Source: JBLIRR01 sp049472395 | GTDB taxonomy: Bacteria; SZUA-182; DTGQ01; JBLIRR01 | Length of the DNA: 64,000 nt | Direction of reading: 5' to 3' | NCBI GenBank assembly: GCA_049472395.1 | Contig: JBLIRR010000005.1 | Location: forward strand, 62,001 to 126,000 | Shown here: positions 26,187-34,787 of the stretch, piece after piece | Layout: every line of letters starts with the position of its first letter | Position numbering within the stretch: the stretch's first letter is position 1 | The notes under the pieces: generated by a model | Databases searched by the model: none | The model's input: only the letters and a program-made list of their open reading frames with translations | What the model was told of the DNA's origin: nothing | Made by a program: the position numbers and the translations under genes

Positions 26187-26226
26187 GCCTCAAGAATTAA
26201 ATATAACGTAGAATGGAGAAAACACT

Positions 26227-26802
26227 ATGCATAGAAAAAAACAGAATATATTTTTTATAATGATTTTAACCATTTTCCTTGGTGCACTGCTTGTAAACCA
26301 AGCCCAGGCAGATTATTGGACCGCCATGCCACCTTATAATGTCCTGTGGCCATTATGGTCGCCTGCCTTATCTCCGGGGAATCCTGTGACCGGTCTCGCA
26401 ACTCCCCTTGTCAATGCCGTGACCAGACACACTATACTTCCGGTTCAGCCGGCAATGCTCTGGGACCCAGCCTCACCTGAAGCTAATAATGGGCCTCTGC
26501 CATGGTTAGCGTATAATATTCCCCTTGCTCTTGGCGGCGGACTTATAATATGGGACCAGTATTATGGCATGAGGCCATTTCCACCGGATTACATGGTAGA
26601 CCCCGTGACTTCAGCTCCTATTCCTATTCCACTACCCCTTGCCTATTCATTGCTCGGTCCGATAGAATTTGAAGAGATCAATGCCTATCATTTCATCCTG
26701 GGAAATCTCGTGTATGCCAACACCTATGGAGTGCCAATCGCTACTTTACTGACAGCCCAGGAGTTTTGGGGGCTGCCATCACTCACTGTAGGAGTATATT
26801 AA
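26227..26802 (+). CDS. Secreted PPYN/LPVQP-family protein, cassette 3 type B
   Basis: This 191-aa protein starts MHRKKQN after TGGAGAAAACACT, with a signal ending AQA. It carries all type B motifs (PAMLWDPASPEANNG, GGGLIIWDQYYGMRPFPP, YANTYG, EFWGLP) but differs from the other two type B proteins at more positions (about 15 by eye, mostly after the GGGL strand). Cassette 3 is therefore the more distant copy. Confidence 0.85.
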   Translation: MHRKKQNIFFIMILTIFLGALLVNQAQADYWTAMPPYNVLWPLWSPALSPGNPVTGLATPLVNAVTRHTILPVQPAMLWDPASPEANNGPLPWLAYNIPLALGGGLIIWDQYYGMRPFPPDYMVDPVTSAPIPIPLPLAYSLLGPIEFEEINAYHFILGNLVYANTYGVPIATLLTAQEFWGLPSLTVGVY

Positions 26803-26871
26803 ATTATGTATATATTGTATTTTTAATTTATCTGACTACATAGGTTATATGCTCTATGGAAAGGAGAAATA

Positions 26872-27444
26872 ATGCGAAAAAAATCTATAGTATTAATTTT
26901 GACCTTAATTATGGCCTGGGCTTTGATAGCTGCCCTATCCGCTCAGGCTCAAGACTGGGCAATCATGCCCCCTTACAATCTCCTGTGGCCGCTCTGGTCT
27001 TCCGCCTATTCCCCAATAAGTCCTGTAACGGGTCTTCCAACTCCATTATTGAGTGAGATTACACGCGATACCATTCTTCCGGTTCAGCCGGCCTATTTAT
27101 TCAATCCCTATGGATTCGAGTTTCCCATGGGCTATGTCCAACCCTGGCTTCTGTATAATAGTCCTACAGGTGTAGTGTACTTTGATACGTATTTTGGTAT
27201 CAATCCCTTTCCTCCTCAAAATTTACTCGATCCCGTAACAGGTGCCCCGGCTCCTATTGCATTGCCATTAAACTGGTCCTTGATTGAAATACCACCTCTT
27301 TCACTGGCGTTGTATACCTTTGAATTGGGTAATTTAAGCTATATGGTAGCGTATGGTAATGATCTTGGTATAGATCCGTTATCATTATTAACCTACTATG
27401 ACGTGTATGGCACACCGGGGGATTTGGTTGCTTTGGGCTGGTAA
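26872..27444 (+). CDS. Secreted PPYN/LPVQP-family protein, cassette 3 type C
   Basis: This 190-aa protein follows AAAGGAGAAATA and has a signal ending AQAQ. Type C motifs are DWAIMPPYNLLWPLWSSAYSP, DTILPVQPAYLFNPYGFEFPMGYVQPWLLYNSP, GVVYFDTYFGINPFPP, LALYTFELGNLSYMVAYGNDLG and TYYDVYGTPG. It is closer in its C-terminal half to the cassette 1 type C protein than to that of cassette 2. It is the last family member in the window; a perfect inverted repeat at 27472-27528 follows. Confidence 0.85.
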   Translation: MRKKSIVLILTLIMAWALIAALSAQAQDWAIMPPYNLLWPLWSSAYSPISPVTGLPTPLLSEITRDTILPVQPAYLFNPYGFEFPMGYVQPWLLYNSPTGVVYFDTYFGINPFPPQNLLDPVTGAPAPIALPLNWSLIEIPPLSLALYTFELGNLSYMVAYGNDLGIDPLSLLTYYDVYGTPGDLVALGW

Positions 27445-27471
27445 TTTTTAGCGCGTAAGGAATTAGGTTTT

Positions 27472-27528
27472 GGAGAAGCTCCGCCTCACACCGCCTCACA
27501 TCGGGACGGTGAAAGGCGGAGCTTCTCC
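27472..27528. repeat. Perfect 15-bp inverted repeat after cassette 3
   Basis: GGAGAAGCTCCGCCT (27472-27486) is the exact complement of AGGCGGAGCTTCTCC (27514-27528). The 27-nt loop includes CCGCCTCACA repeated in tandem from 27481. No T-run follows. It could be an end-of-operon hairpin or a small dispersed repeat. Confidence 0.6.
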
Positions 27529-27548
27529 AGTAAGCAGGGGGGTAACAT

Positions 27549-28356
27549 ATGAATCAACCAATGCATACAACACAGAAAAAACAAGAGAATAGGGGAAAAA
27601 GGCATTATAGGCTATTCTGGCTCTTGACTATATGGATATATGCCACACTGCGCAAAAATCCGATGTTAATGTCATATTATGTACAGTGGCCACTAATTTA
27701 AGAGAGTGCCCTCCCTTTGCATCACTACAAAGGGCTTCCATTACTGAGGTTGAGAAAAAAAAATGGGAGGACCTTTATGGAGGATCCATTATACTGGAAG
27801 ATTTGAGCAAATATTCTGAAGCCATTCAACGCTATCTTGACGCAGAGAGAATAGATGATGGTTATGCCGACTTGCAGTTCCGTCTTGGTCGATGTTATTT
27901 GGCTATAGGAGAATATGATAAGGCAGGTGAAAGATATATCAAGGCCCGTGACCTTGATACTCTCAGGCTGCACGTGCTCTTCGCATCGCCTGTCGAGGCA
28001 TGCCTCAATATGCGTTGGCGCATAATAAGCTGGGCATGGCCCTGCTTCGACTGAGAGCATTTGATGAGGCGATCAGCTCTTTTAAGAAGGCTTTGCACCT
28101 TCAATCCACTGATGCTCATATCCTGCATAACAATATTGGCGTTGCTTTGCAAAATAGGGGTGATTTTAAAAAGGCAATTAGTCATTTCAAGAGGGCGATC
28201 CGTCTTAATCCTGGTTATGCTTTGACGTATACTAATCTTGGCTCATTGTTTGATAGACTGGGTGAGTATGAGAAAGCGATACAATTTCTTTCAGAGGCTG
28301 TTCGGTTGTCTCCCGGATCTTTTCAGGCACAAAAAAAACTTATTTCTTTTTTATAG
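27549..28356 (+). pseudogene. Decayed exported TPR protein gene (frameshifts, internal loss)
   Basis: Three fragments in different frames run together. The first, from ATG 27549, has a basic N-terminus and a hydrophobic YRLFWLLTIWI helix. The second (from about 27655) has VILCTVATNLRECPPFASL, KKKWEDLYGGSIILEDLSKYSEAIQRYL and a TPR ending in KARDLDTLRLH. The third (from about 27965) reads AARALRIACRGMPQYALAHNKLGMALLRL and continues with three TPR units to 28356. The VATNLR.CPPFASL wording resembles the late part of large SGNH-hydrolase proteins with TPR tails, so most of the catalytic domain seems deleted. It is not expected to give an intact protein. Confidence 0.6.
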
Positions 28357-28459
28357 CATGTTCTGTATATCTTGATACTCAATATTTGCTCTTGACAGAA
28401 TTTTTTAATTCCTTTGCCATCTTGTGTGATTATTTTATATTGTATACAATGAGTGAGCG

Positions 28460-30025
28460 ATGAAAAAAAATATATTTATAGCTAATTTTTTTTTAACGAC
28501 TTTTATTTTCTTAATGCTGGGATATGCAGGAATGGAAATCGAGGATAGAGAGTTGTCAGATACTATGGATAAAGATATTCAAACCGTGATGGTTTCACGC
28601 CAGGCAATGGCGGATATTATTTCTTATATGCACAACACGCCGGACCTGTTTGGACCAGTTAAATTAGAGAAAAATGTGTCCCTTAATCGTGAACAACGTC
28701 TCAAAGCATGGCATGTATGGCAGGCATTCCTTGATCATGTTCTTGCCATGGATTCCATCGGCATGAACTATTCCAAGATTTATAAAGAATCTAAAGGTGA
28801 GCGAAAGAAAGAGACCTTTCGCATTTCTTTTGCCGCATTTTTGGCTCAGTACAGGTATGCTATGGATTTTATTACTATCATAGAGCAAAATCCTGATTTT
28901 CATGTGGTACTGAATGAACCTGTTCCTGAAATCGGTCTTCCTAAAGGAACGTATGCCCGTTTGAAATTCAGGTTTCTCAATGTTATTCGGGGTGCAGAGT
29001 TTGCCTGTCTTAATGCTGTGTATAAATTTTACGGTCAAGATAAAGATTTGATATTAACCAGGGGTATGGAAGAAGATATTTCAGCCATCTGGGATGCGGG
29101 AAAGGGGAGAGGACCTTTGCAGACAGCGCAAAACGGGATTCGCATTCTTCAGGACAGTGCCTTTACCGCATGGTTTCCGGTACAAAAGGGTGTGTCAAAT
29201 TTTATGAGCAAGATTAGGGTCAGACGAGGTGATGAATTTCTCATCACCCTCGAGCAGATACACAACATTATACCTGAATTAGAACCGGGCGATATACTTC
29301 TTCAGCGCCGAGAGTGGTGTCTTACTAATATTGGGCTTCCGGGCTTTTGGACGCATGCGGCTCTCTATATTGGTACTGCTGAAGAACGAAAAAAATATTT
29401 TGATGATCCGGAAGTTGTTCAATGGATTCACTTATATGAACGTAGCTCTAAAGATATTGAAGAGCTGCTAAAAGCAAAGTATCCGGAAACATATGCAAAA
29501 AGCCTTGAGCCCCAGGAAAACGGACATATGATAAGAGTTATCGAAGCAAAAGGGGAGGGCGTTATTTTTACTACACTTGAGTTTTCAGCATATGCGGACT
29601 CTTTGGCTGTGTTAAGGCCAAAACTATCCAAAAAAACAAAAGCCCTTGCAATTTACAGGGCTTTTCATTTTCATGGGAGACCATATGATTTTAATTTTGA
29701 TTTTCTTACAGATGCGGCTCTGGTATGCAGTGAACTGGTCTATAAGTCATATTTGCCGGAAAAAAATGATGAAGGTCTCACTCTCCCACTGAGCGAGGTG
29801 CTTGGGAGAAAAGTATTGTCTCCAAATAATATTGCCCGCTTATTTGATGAAGAGTATGATTCAAATCCGCAACTTGATATTGTCCTGTTTTTAGATGGCG
29901 ACGAAAAAACAAATAAAGCGAGAAGAGCTGATGTGGAAGCTTTTAAAAAAAGCTGGACACGACCCAAATGGCATATTATCATCAAAGACACTCTACTTGA
30001 TCAGACAAAAGTTAAAGAAGGATAG
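28460..30025 (+). CDS. YiiX/YebB-like NlpC/P60-superfamily cysteine hydrolase
   Basis: This 521-aa protein has an N-terminal hydrophobic signal or anchor (about 5-24), a helical region (about 30-270) and a C-terminal permuted papain-like domain. Domain motifs are LEPGDILLQR, GFWTHAALYIG with catalytic His299, VIEAKGEGV, and ALVCSELVYKSY with catalytic Cys423. The YiiX family contains amidases and lipid hydrolases acting in the envelope; the substrate here is unknown. No strong ribosome site precedes the ATG at 28460. It follows the paralog array and decayed TPR gene with a 103-nt gap. Confidence 0.8.
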   Translation: MKKNIFIANFFLTTFIFLMLGYAGMEIEDRELSDTMDKDIQTVMVSRQAMADIISYMHNTPDLFGPVKLEKNVSLNREQRLKAWHVWQAFLDHVLAMDSIGMNYSKIYKESKGERKKETFRISFAAFLAQYRYAMDFITIIEQNPDFHVVLNEPVPEIGLPKGTYARLKFRFLNVIRGAEFACLNAVYKFYGQDKDLILTRGMEEDISAIWDAGKGRGPLQTAQNGIRILQDSAFTAWFPVQKGVSNFMSKIRVRRGDEFLITLEQIHNIIPELEPGDILLQRREWCLTNIGLPGFWTHAALYIGTAEERKKYFDDPEVVQWIHLYERSSKDIEELLKAKYPETYAKSLEPQENGHMIRVIEAKGEGVIFTTLEFSAYADSLAVLRPKLSKKTKALAIYRAFHFHGRPYDFNFDFLTDAALVCSELVYKSYLPEKNDEGLTLPLSEVLGRKVLSPNNIARLFDEEYDSNPQLDIVLFLDGDEKTNKARRADVEAFKKSWTRPKWHIIIKDTLLDQTKVKEG

Positions 30026-30124
30026 CTCAATGTACGCAGGGATTATTACGATAATATAAGTAAGGCAAGAATCTGTTGATCGATGCCAGTTAATAACCTT
30101 GTTTATGTTGAGAGGAATAATGAA

Positions 30125-30793
30125 ATGGCAAATAAAGAATTTGGCGGAGATAAAAAGGTAGGAAAATCACTATTAAGTAATATTGAAAACCGGTTCAAAT
30201 ATTGGGCCGTCCCCAAGATACCGCATTGTATTGAAACCTATCATCTTACCATAATGACACTGCTGTGGAGTATAACAAATATAGTGATAGGCTTTTTTGC
30301 TAAAAATAATCTTTCCCTCTTATGGTTGGTATCGTTAATGATTGTATTTCAATATGTGACTGATTTATTCGATGGAGAGCTGGGAAGGCAGAGAAATACG
30401 GGCCTTATAAAATGGGGATTCTATATGGACCATTTCCTGGATTACTTATTTTTATGCTCTCTCGTATTCGTAGGATATATGATCTCGCCGGTTGGATTGG
30501 AGATTTGGTACTTTGCTCTGGTGGTCATTTTAGGTGCATTTATGGTAAATTCATTCTTATCATTTGCTGCAACGAACGAATTTGAAATCTATTATTATGG
30601 TATAGGCCCTACTGAAACAAGGGTAGTTTTTATATTAATTAATATATATATAATATATTATGGGACCGACAATTTCAATGTCCTCTTACCACTTGTTGTA
30701 GTGGCTTGCGTAATTGGCCTTATAATAAACGCGTATCAAATTCAGAAAAGATTGTGGAGCTATGATATGAATCTAAAAAAAAGTCAATTATGA
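30125..30793 (+). CDS. CDP-alcohol phosphatidyltransferase family protein
   Basis: A start at ATG 30125 is preferred because GAGAGGA precedes it by 8 nt; an upstream in-frame ATG at 30083 has no ribosome site. The 222-aa membrane protein has the family motif D-x2-DG-x2-GR...G-x3-D-x3-D, seen as DLFDGELGR followed by GFYMDHFLD, within about five or six hydrophobic helices. Such enzymes join a CDP-linked lipid or alcohol to a second alcohol in phospholipid synthesis. The G in place of the usual A before R and the PTETR segment are mild variations. Substrate not assignable. Confidence 0.8.
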   Translation: MANKEFGGDKKVGKSLLSNIENRFKYWAVPKIPHCIETYHLTIMTLLWSITNIVIGFFAKNNLSLLWLVSLMIVFQYVTDLFDGELGRQRNTGLIKWGFYMDHFLDYLFLCSLVFVGYMISPVGLEIWYFALVVILGAFMVNSFLSFAATNEFEIYYYGIGPTETRVVFILINIYIIYYGTDNFNVLLPLVVVACVIGLIINAYQIQKRLWSYDMNLKKSQL

Positions 30794-30872
30794 TCATTTT
30801 TACTTGATGATCTTTAAAGAAAATGTGCATCTTACATGGCTACACAAATAATATAGGAAATAAAGAGCATAA

Positions 30873-31514
30873 ATGATCAAAAATAGCCTTTTTTTACATA
30901 AATGGTGTTGCAGCGGCTTCTTTTATATTCACCGGGTGCGGAGAATGCACTGGATTGGCTTTGTCCTTATCGGAGCAGCACTAATGTGCGGTAATGTGTA
31001 TGGAACCGAGCAATCCCCTCCCAATCGCCCCTCCCATTGGGCCAAGCCTATACAACTTGAGGGGGTTCCTAATTTTCACCAAATCTCTGAAACCCTGTAT
31101 CGCAGTGCCCAGCCCTCTGCGGTTGGTATGAAAAATTTAAAAGCCATGGAGATAAAGACCATTGTCAACCTTCGTTCATTCCATTCAGACAGAGAGGAAA
31201 TCGGGGAGCTAGGACTCGCATATGAACATATATATATGAAAGCATGGCATCCGGAGGAAAAGGAAGCAGTAAGATTCCTCCAAATTGTCACAAATCCCAG
31301 GTGTACACCAGCTTTGGTTCACTGCCAGCATGGTGCGGATCGCACGGGAACAATGTGCGCGCTGTACCGTATCGCCGTACAAGGGTGGAGCAAAGAAGAT
31401 GCTATAAAAGAGATGACTCAGGGAGGCTTTGGTTTTCATAGTATATGGGACAATCTTCTTCAATGGATCGATGCCCTCGATATCGAAAATATCAAGAAGA
31501 GGGCAGGGATCTAA
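30873..31514 (+). CDS. Exported dual-specificity/tyrosine phosphatase-like protein
   Basis: This 213-aa protein carries the cysteine-phosphatase P-loop HCQHGADRT, with Cys151 as nucleophile and Arg157 as phosphate binder. It is preceded by NLRSFHSDREE and LYRSAQPS, typical of DSP-like phosphatases that may act on phosphoinositide-like or lipid phosphates. An N-terminal hydrophobic segment (from residue 25, IGFVLIGAALMCGNVYG) looks like a signal peptide. The true start may be ATG 30945 rather than 30873; neither has a good ribosome site. The preceding CDP-alcohol transferase suggests a phospholipid role, since PTPMT1-type enzymes act on phosphatidylglycerophosphate (inference). Confidence 0.82.
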   Translation: MIKNSLFLHKWCCSGFFYIHRVRRMHWIGFVLIGAALMCGNVYGTEQSPPNRPSHWAKPIQLEGVPNFHQISETLYRSAQPSAVGMKNLKAMEIKTIVNLRSFHSDREEIGELGLAYEHIYMKAWHPEEKEAVRFLQIVTNPRCTPALVHCQHGADRTGTMCALYRIAVQGWSKEDAIKEMTQGGFGFHSIWDNLLQWIDALDIENIKKRAGI

Positions 31515-31542
31515 AATTTATTGCGCAGAAAAATATTAATTC

Positions 31543-31824
31543 TCATATAAGGAATGGGAGAACCTTTTCAAATCTTCCCTCGGAAGCATAAATAAGGGCT
31601 TCTAATTCTTCAGCTTCATCATCACGATAAAGGAACAAAGAGCGTGTGATAGCGTCGAGGGCCTCCTCTAACCATCCTTCCATGAGAAAGAGGAGGGCGG
31701 TCTTTTTCCATTCATCTGCCTGCTCACGTATCGTTATCAGAAGGCTGAGGTCGCAGTGGCATCGATAGCACTCAGTGCCTCCTTTGTAAAGTGCCTTGCA
31801 CGTGGGACAATGCCATTTCCCCAT
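31543..31824 (-). CDS. Small zinc-ribbon protein downstream of DnaK-like gene
   Basis: The start is placed at ATG 31824 because TGGAGAGTTGAC precedes it and the DnaK-like stop lies 1 nt upstream; longer frames run into that gene. The 93-aa protein has HCPTC and CYRCHC pairs (residues about 5-25), a rubredoxin-like zinc ribbon, then a helical tail (KKTALLFLMEGWLEEALDAI) like one TPR unit. Tight coupling to the Hsp70 gene suggests a cofactor or client adaptor (inference). Confidence 0.7.
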   Translation of the reverse strand: MGKWHCPTCKALYKGGTECYRCHCDLSLLITIREQADEWKKTALLFLMEGWLEEALDAITRSLFLYRDDEAEELEALIYASEGRFEKVLPFLI

Positions 31825-31825
31825 G

Positions 31826-33595
31826 TCAACTCTCCAGATAAAAAAGAATTTCGGATAAGTCTTCAACACTGGAGGATAAGGCTTCAAAGTCAGGGTTACG
31901 GATGTTATCCTTAATAGCTTCGATGCAATCAATGACCTCTTCCTTATCCTCTTCAGGAATGGAGGACAACATTTTTTCAGCCTTTTCAACCAATGCCCTT
32001 CCCTGAACAATTTTATCTCTGTGGTTTTTGGTCAATACCGGTTCATCGGGAGAGCCCGATGTATGAGATTCTGTTCCAAATAAATTGTCGATTTTCTCCC
32101 TCGCTTTTTTCTTGTCCTCAGTCTGAAATTGGGATATGGCATTTTCTATGATAATATGTTTATTTAATCCGGTCCTCTTTTCAGTTGCAGAGACTCGAAG
32201 GATGCCATCCAAGTCAAGATCGAATCTGCAGATTATCTCATTGTGTGCCGGCACATGGCTGAGCCCCTCAACTGTGAAATCTCCAATACGAGTATTATTG
32301 AGGGCATCGGAATTTTCACCTTGATAAACTTTTATATCCACAACCTTTTGGTAATCAGCGAAGGTATAGAAGACCTCACTTTTTGATACGGGGATAGGTG
32401 TGTTTTTCTTTATGATCGGTGCAAAAACATTTTCATAGGGTAATCCATGAAGTTCTCCAAGGCAACTGGTACCGAATGTATAGGGAGTAATGTCGACAAG
32501 GACAGCCGAGACCTTTTCACCGGCAATCATTCCTGCCTGGATAGCCGCCCCCATCGCCACACACAGATCAGGCTCAAGCTCCTGTCTAGCTGTAATGCTC
32601 AGTCTCTCCTGTATCACCCTACTTATTATCGGTGTTCGTGTGGCTCCTCCAACCAAAAGAAATTGATCAATCTGAGTGGGCTTTAGATGGGCTCCCTCAA
32701 GGGCAATATGAATAGCTTTCAGGGTTTCTTCAATATACGGCAGGATCATCTCTTCATACGCATGTCGTGAGATCTCTAAGGAAAGATGATAGGGTTTGCC
32801 ATCTTTCTCGGTGAGATATTCCTCTTCGATCATCGCGAAAGGCCGGTCTGTTAATTCGCGTTTAGCCTTCTCGGAAGCTCGCAGCAGCCTTGCGTGAAAA
32901 CGTGAATCATTTTTTAATTGTTCTCTATGTTCCTCTCCCAGTTCTGTTTTTAAATGATTGAGAATAAATTCATATAATTTTTCATCGAAATCATCACCTC
33001 CCAGATGGTTATTTCCATGACTTGTCAATACCTCCACAACGCCTGCATGAATATTCACGACCGATACATCAAAAGTTCCACCTCCCAAGTCATATACTAA
33101 TATCTTTTCCTCTTTATGATGATCTGTTTCATAGGAAAGGGAAGCTGCCGTTGGTTCATTGATAATGCGCATAACCTCCAGTCCTGCGATCTCTCCGGCA
33201 TCTCGGGTTGCCTGGCGTTGCGCGTCCGAGAAATAGGCAGGAACAGTAATGACAGCTTTCTCAACTTTATAATCCAGGAATTTCTCAGCCCTTTCTTTTA
33301 AAGCCCTCAAGATGATAGCGGATATTTCCTGGGGACTATAGACCGTCTTTCCCATGGAGAGACGTTCATTGCTGCCCATTTTTCGCTTAATGGATTTTAT
33401 AGTTCGGTCAGGGTAGAGCACATACTGATTTTTCGCCGGTTCTCCAACAAGTATTTGTCCGTCCTCTGTAAAGCTCACAAAGGAGGGCATGATCATACTA
33501 TTGTTTTCCCCTACAATGACGAGCGGTTGGCCATTTTGCATTACAGCCACTTCAGAATTCGTTGTCCCCAAATCTATTCCGATAATGGTATCCAT
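31826..33595 (-). CDS. DnaK-like Hsp70 chaperone
   Basis: This 589-aa Hsp70 has an ATPase phosphate-1 motif IGIDLGTTNSEVAV, NEPTAAS, DLGGGTFDVSV and the adenosine motif LLVGGATRTPII. The substrate-binding domain follows (about 385-500), and the helical lid is shorter than in typical DnaK (about 638 aa), ending without the EEVD-like or Gly-rich tail. It probably works with the GrpE-like and J-like proteins encoded just upstream. A divergent Hsp70 beside a large TPR protein suggests a dedicated assembly or client-specific system rather than the main heat-shock chaperone (inference). Confidence 0.93.
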   Translation of the reverse strand: MDTIIGIDLGTTNSEVAVMQNGQPLVIVGENNSMIMPSFVSFTEDGQILVGEPAKNQYVLYPDRTIKSIKRKMGSNERLSMGKTVYSPQEISAIILRALKERAEKFLDYKVEKAVITVPAYFSDAQRQATRDAGEIAGLEVMRIINEPTAASLSYETDHHKEEKILVYDLGGGTFDVSVVNIHAGVVEVLTSHGNNHLGGDDFDEKLYEFILNHLKTELGEEHREQLKNDSRFHARLLRASEKAKRELTDRPFAMIEEEYLTEKDGKPYHLSLEISRHAYEEMILPYIEETLKAIHIALEGAHLKPTQIDQFLLVGGATRTPIISRVIQERLSITARQELEPDLCVAMGAAIQAGMIAGEKVSAVLVDITPYTFGTSCLGELHGLPYENVFAPIIKKNTPIPVSKSEVFYTFADYQKVVDIKVYQGENSDALNNTRIGDFTVEGLSHVPAHNEIICRFDLDLDGILRVSATEKRTGLNKHIIIENAISQFQTEDKKKAREKIDNLFGTESHTSGSPDEPVLTKNHRDKIVQGRALVEKAEKMLSSIPEEDKEEVIDCIEAIKDNIRNPDFEALSSSVEDLSEILFYLES

Positions 33596-33647
33596 AATGA
33601 TTTTTTCTCCTCATTTCCTCTATTATTAATTATATTTTTGTTTTTTA

Positions 33648-34400
33648 TTATTCATTCTTTGTTCTGTTTACTTTCACTTCTGCAAGACGGAGTACCTCTG
33701 TATGCAATAAAAAGCCTTTCCTGATTTCTTCAATGACTAATCCATTGGTCACATTAGTCCAACTTTCCACCTCGATGGCTCGCATAGTATAGGGATCGAA
33801 GATCTTTCCCAGCGCTTCAATGGGAGAAACTCCAAAGGATGCCAATAGTCTGTCTAAATTTCGTAAGGTCATTTTCTGCCCTTCGATAAGGTCATTCTTG
33901 CTCTTATCTTCTTTCACTAATCGCTCTATAAAGGAGGAGTTTTGTTCTTGAACAACACTGATCCCCTGCTCCATACGGTCCCGAATATCTAATATACCTT
34001 GCAGTAATGGACGGATATGTAAAGCCTTCTGATGAGCCATCTCTGCCCCACACTGGTTTTGTGCCCGTTGGGCGGTCTCTATGGCTTGCCGAGTATTTTC
34101 GGACATTTTTTCACACTGGTCCATTCCTGCCTTCAACTGGCGGTTGGAAATCTTAATTTCCTGTTTTAATGCCACCAATTCCGACAAAAGAGAGAATAAG
34201 CTTACCTTCTCAGAACCTTCCCGTGATGGGGATGGGATATGAGAAATTTTATGAAGGGGTTGTTTCTCAAGCCAATGGTGAAATTTAATCATAAGCTGCG
34301 ATTTTAGTTTTTCAATCCTTTCATCCCTCTCTTCTTCAGGCTGCGTGCGTGCCCTGTCGAAATCTTCATCTGAAGGTTCTTGAAAAATGCTCGTTTCCAT
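33648..34400 (-). CDS. GrpE-like nucleotide exchange factor
   Basis: This 250-aa protein has a long N-terminal extension and coiled coil (about 60-190). The C-terminal GrpE beta domain reads LLASFGVSPIEALGKIFDPYTMRAIEVES, then EEIRKGFLLHTEVLRLAEVKVNR, which matches the signature of GrpE (FDP...A...V...GY...V.R.A.V.V). It is longer than the usual 190-200 aa. It lies between the J-like gene (66 nt) and the DnaK-like gene (52 nt) in one operon, so it very likely serves that Hsp70. Confidence 0.85.
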   Translation of the reverse strand: METSIFQEPSDEDFDRARTQPEEERDERIEKLKSQLMIKFHHWLEKQPLHKISHIPSPSREGSEKVSLFSLLSELVALKQEIKISNRQLKAGMDQCEKMSENTRQAIETAQRAQNQCGAEMAHQKALHIRPLLQGILDIRDRMEQGISVVQEQNSSFIERLVKEDKSKNDLIEGQKMTLRNLDRLLASFGVSPIEALGKIFDPYTMRAIEVESWTNVTNGLVIEEIRKGFLLHTEVLRLAEVKVNRTKNE

Positions 34401-34466
34401 TGATATCCTCGGATATGATAATTATTTGTCAATCATTGATTATCTATTGTTTTATTATCTATTATT

Positions 34467-34784
34467 TTATCGATTATTAACTATTGTCTGTTGATATTTC
34501 TTCAGTATTGCGTTGATCAATTCTTTGGGGTGAATTCTGTTCCTTTCCCTCGATTTTATAAAAATATCTTTTATATGGTGCGGATCCATATCTTCCACCG
34601 TAAACAATCGGTAATGTATTCGTTTTTTTAATGTTGATATCTTTTCATACGCCTCCCGAATCTCCATAAATTCATGAGGGAATCTTTCAGGTGAATATTG
34701 TTTGACTTTCCGGATATATGCCTCCTTTATCTCATCATCTGTTGCATTGGATAAAACCTGTAATACCTTGAACGGGTTTTTCAT
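34467..34784 (-). CDS. J-domain-like protein with non-canonical HPD
   Basis: This 105-aa protein has a J-domain layout: NPFKVLQVLSNATDDEIKEAY (helices I-II), then KQYSPERFPHEFMEIREAYEKIS (loop and helix III). The universally used HPD loop is replaced by SPE, which in canonical J proteins abolishes Hsp70 activation. It has no Gly/Phe or zinc region and keeps a short helical tail. It starts 3 nt after the TPR protein stop, behind GAAGGAGTGTGAG. It is either a regulator or scaffold of the Hsp70 or a variant subtype using a different contact. Confidence 0.75.
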   Translation of the reverse strand: MKNPFKVLQVLSNATDDEIKEAYIRKVKQYSPERFPHEFMEIREAYEKISTLKKRIHYRLFTVEDMDPHHIKDIFIKSRERNRIHPKELINAILKKYQQTIVNNR

Positions 34785-34787
34785 CTC

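Noticed and set aside
27481..27500. Tandem CCGCCTCACA repeat as start of a CRISPR array
   Set aside because: Only two adjacent units, no spacers, inside a hairpin loop; no CRISPR array or cas gene seen in the window.
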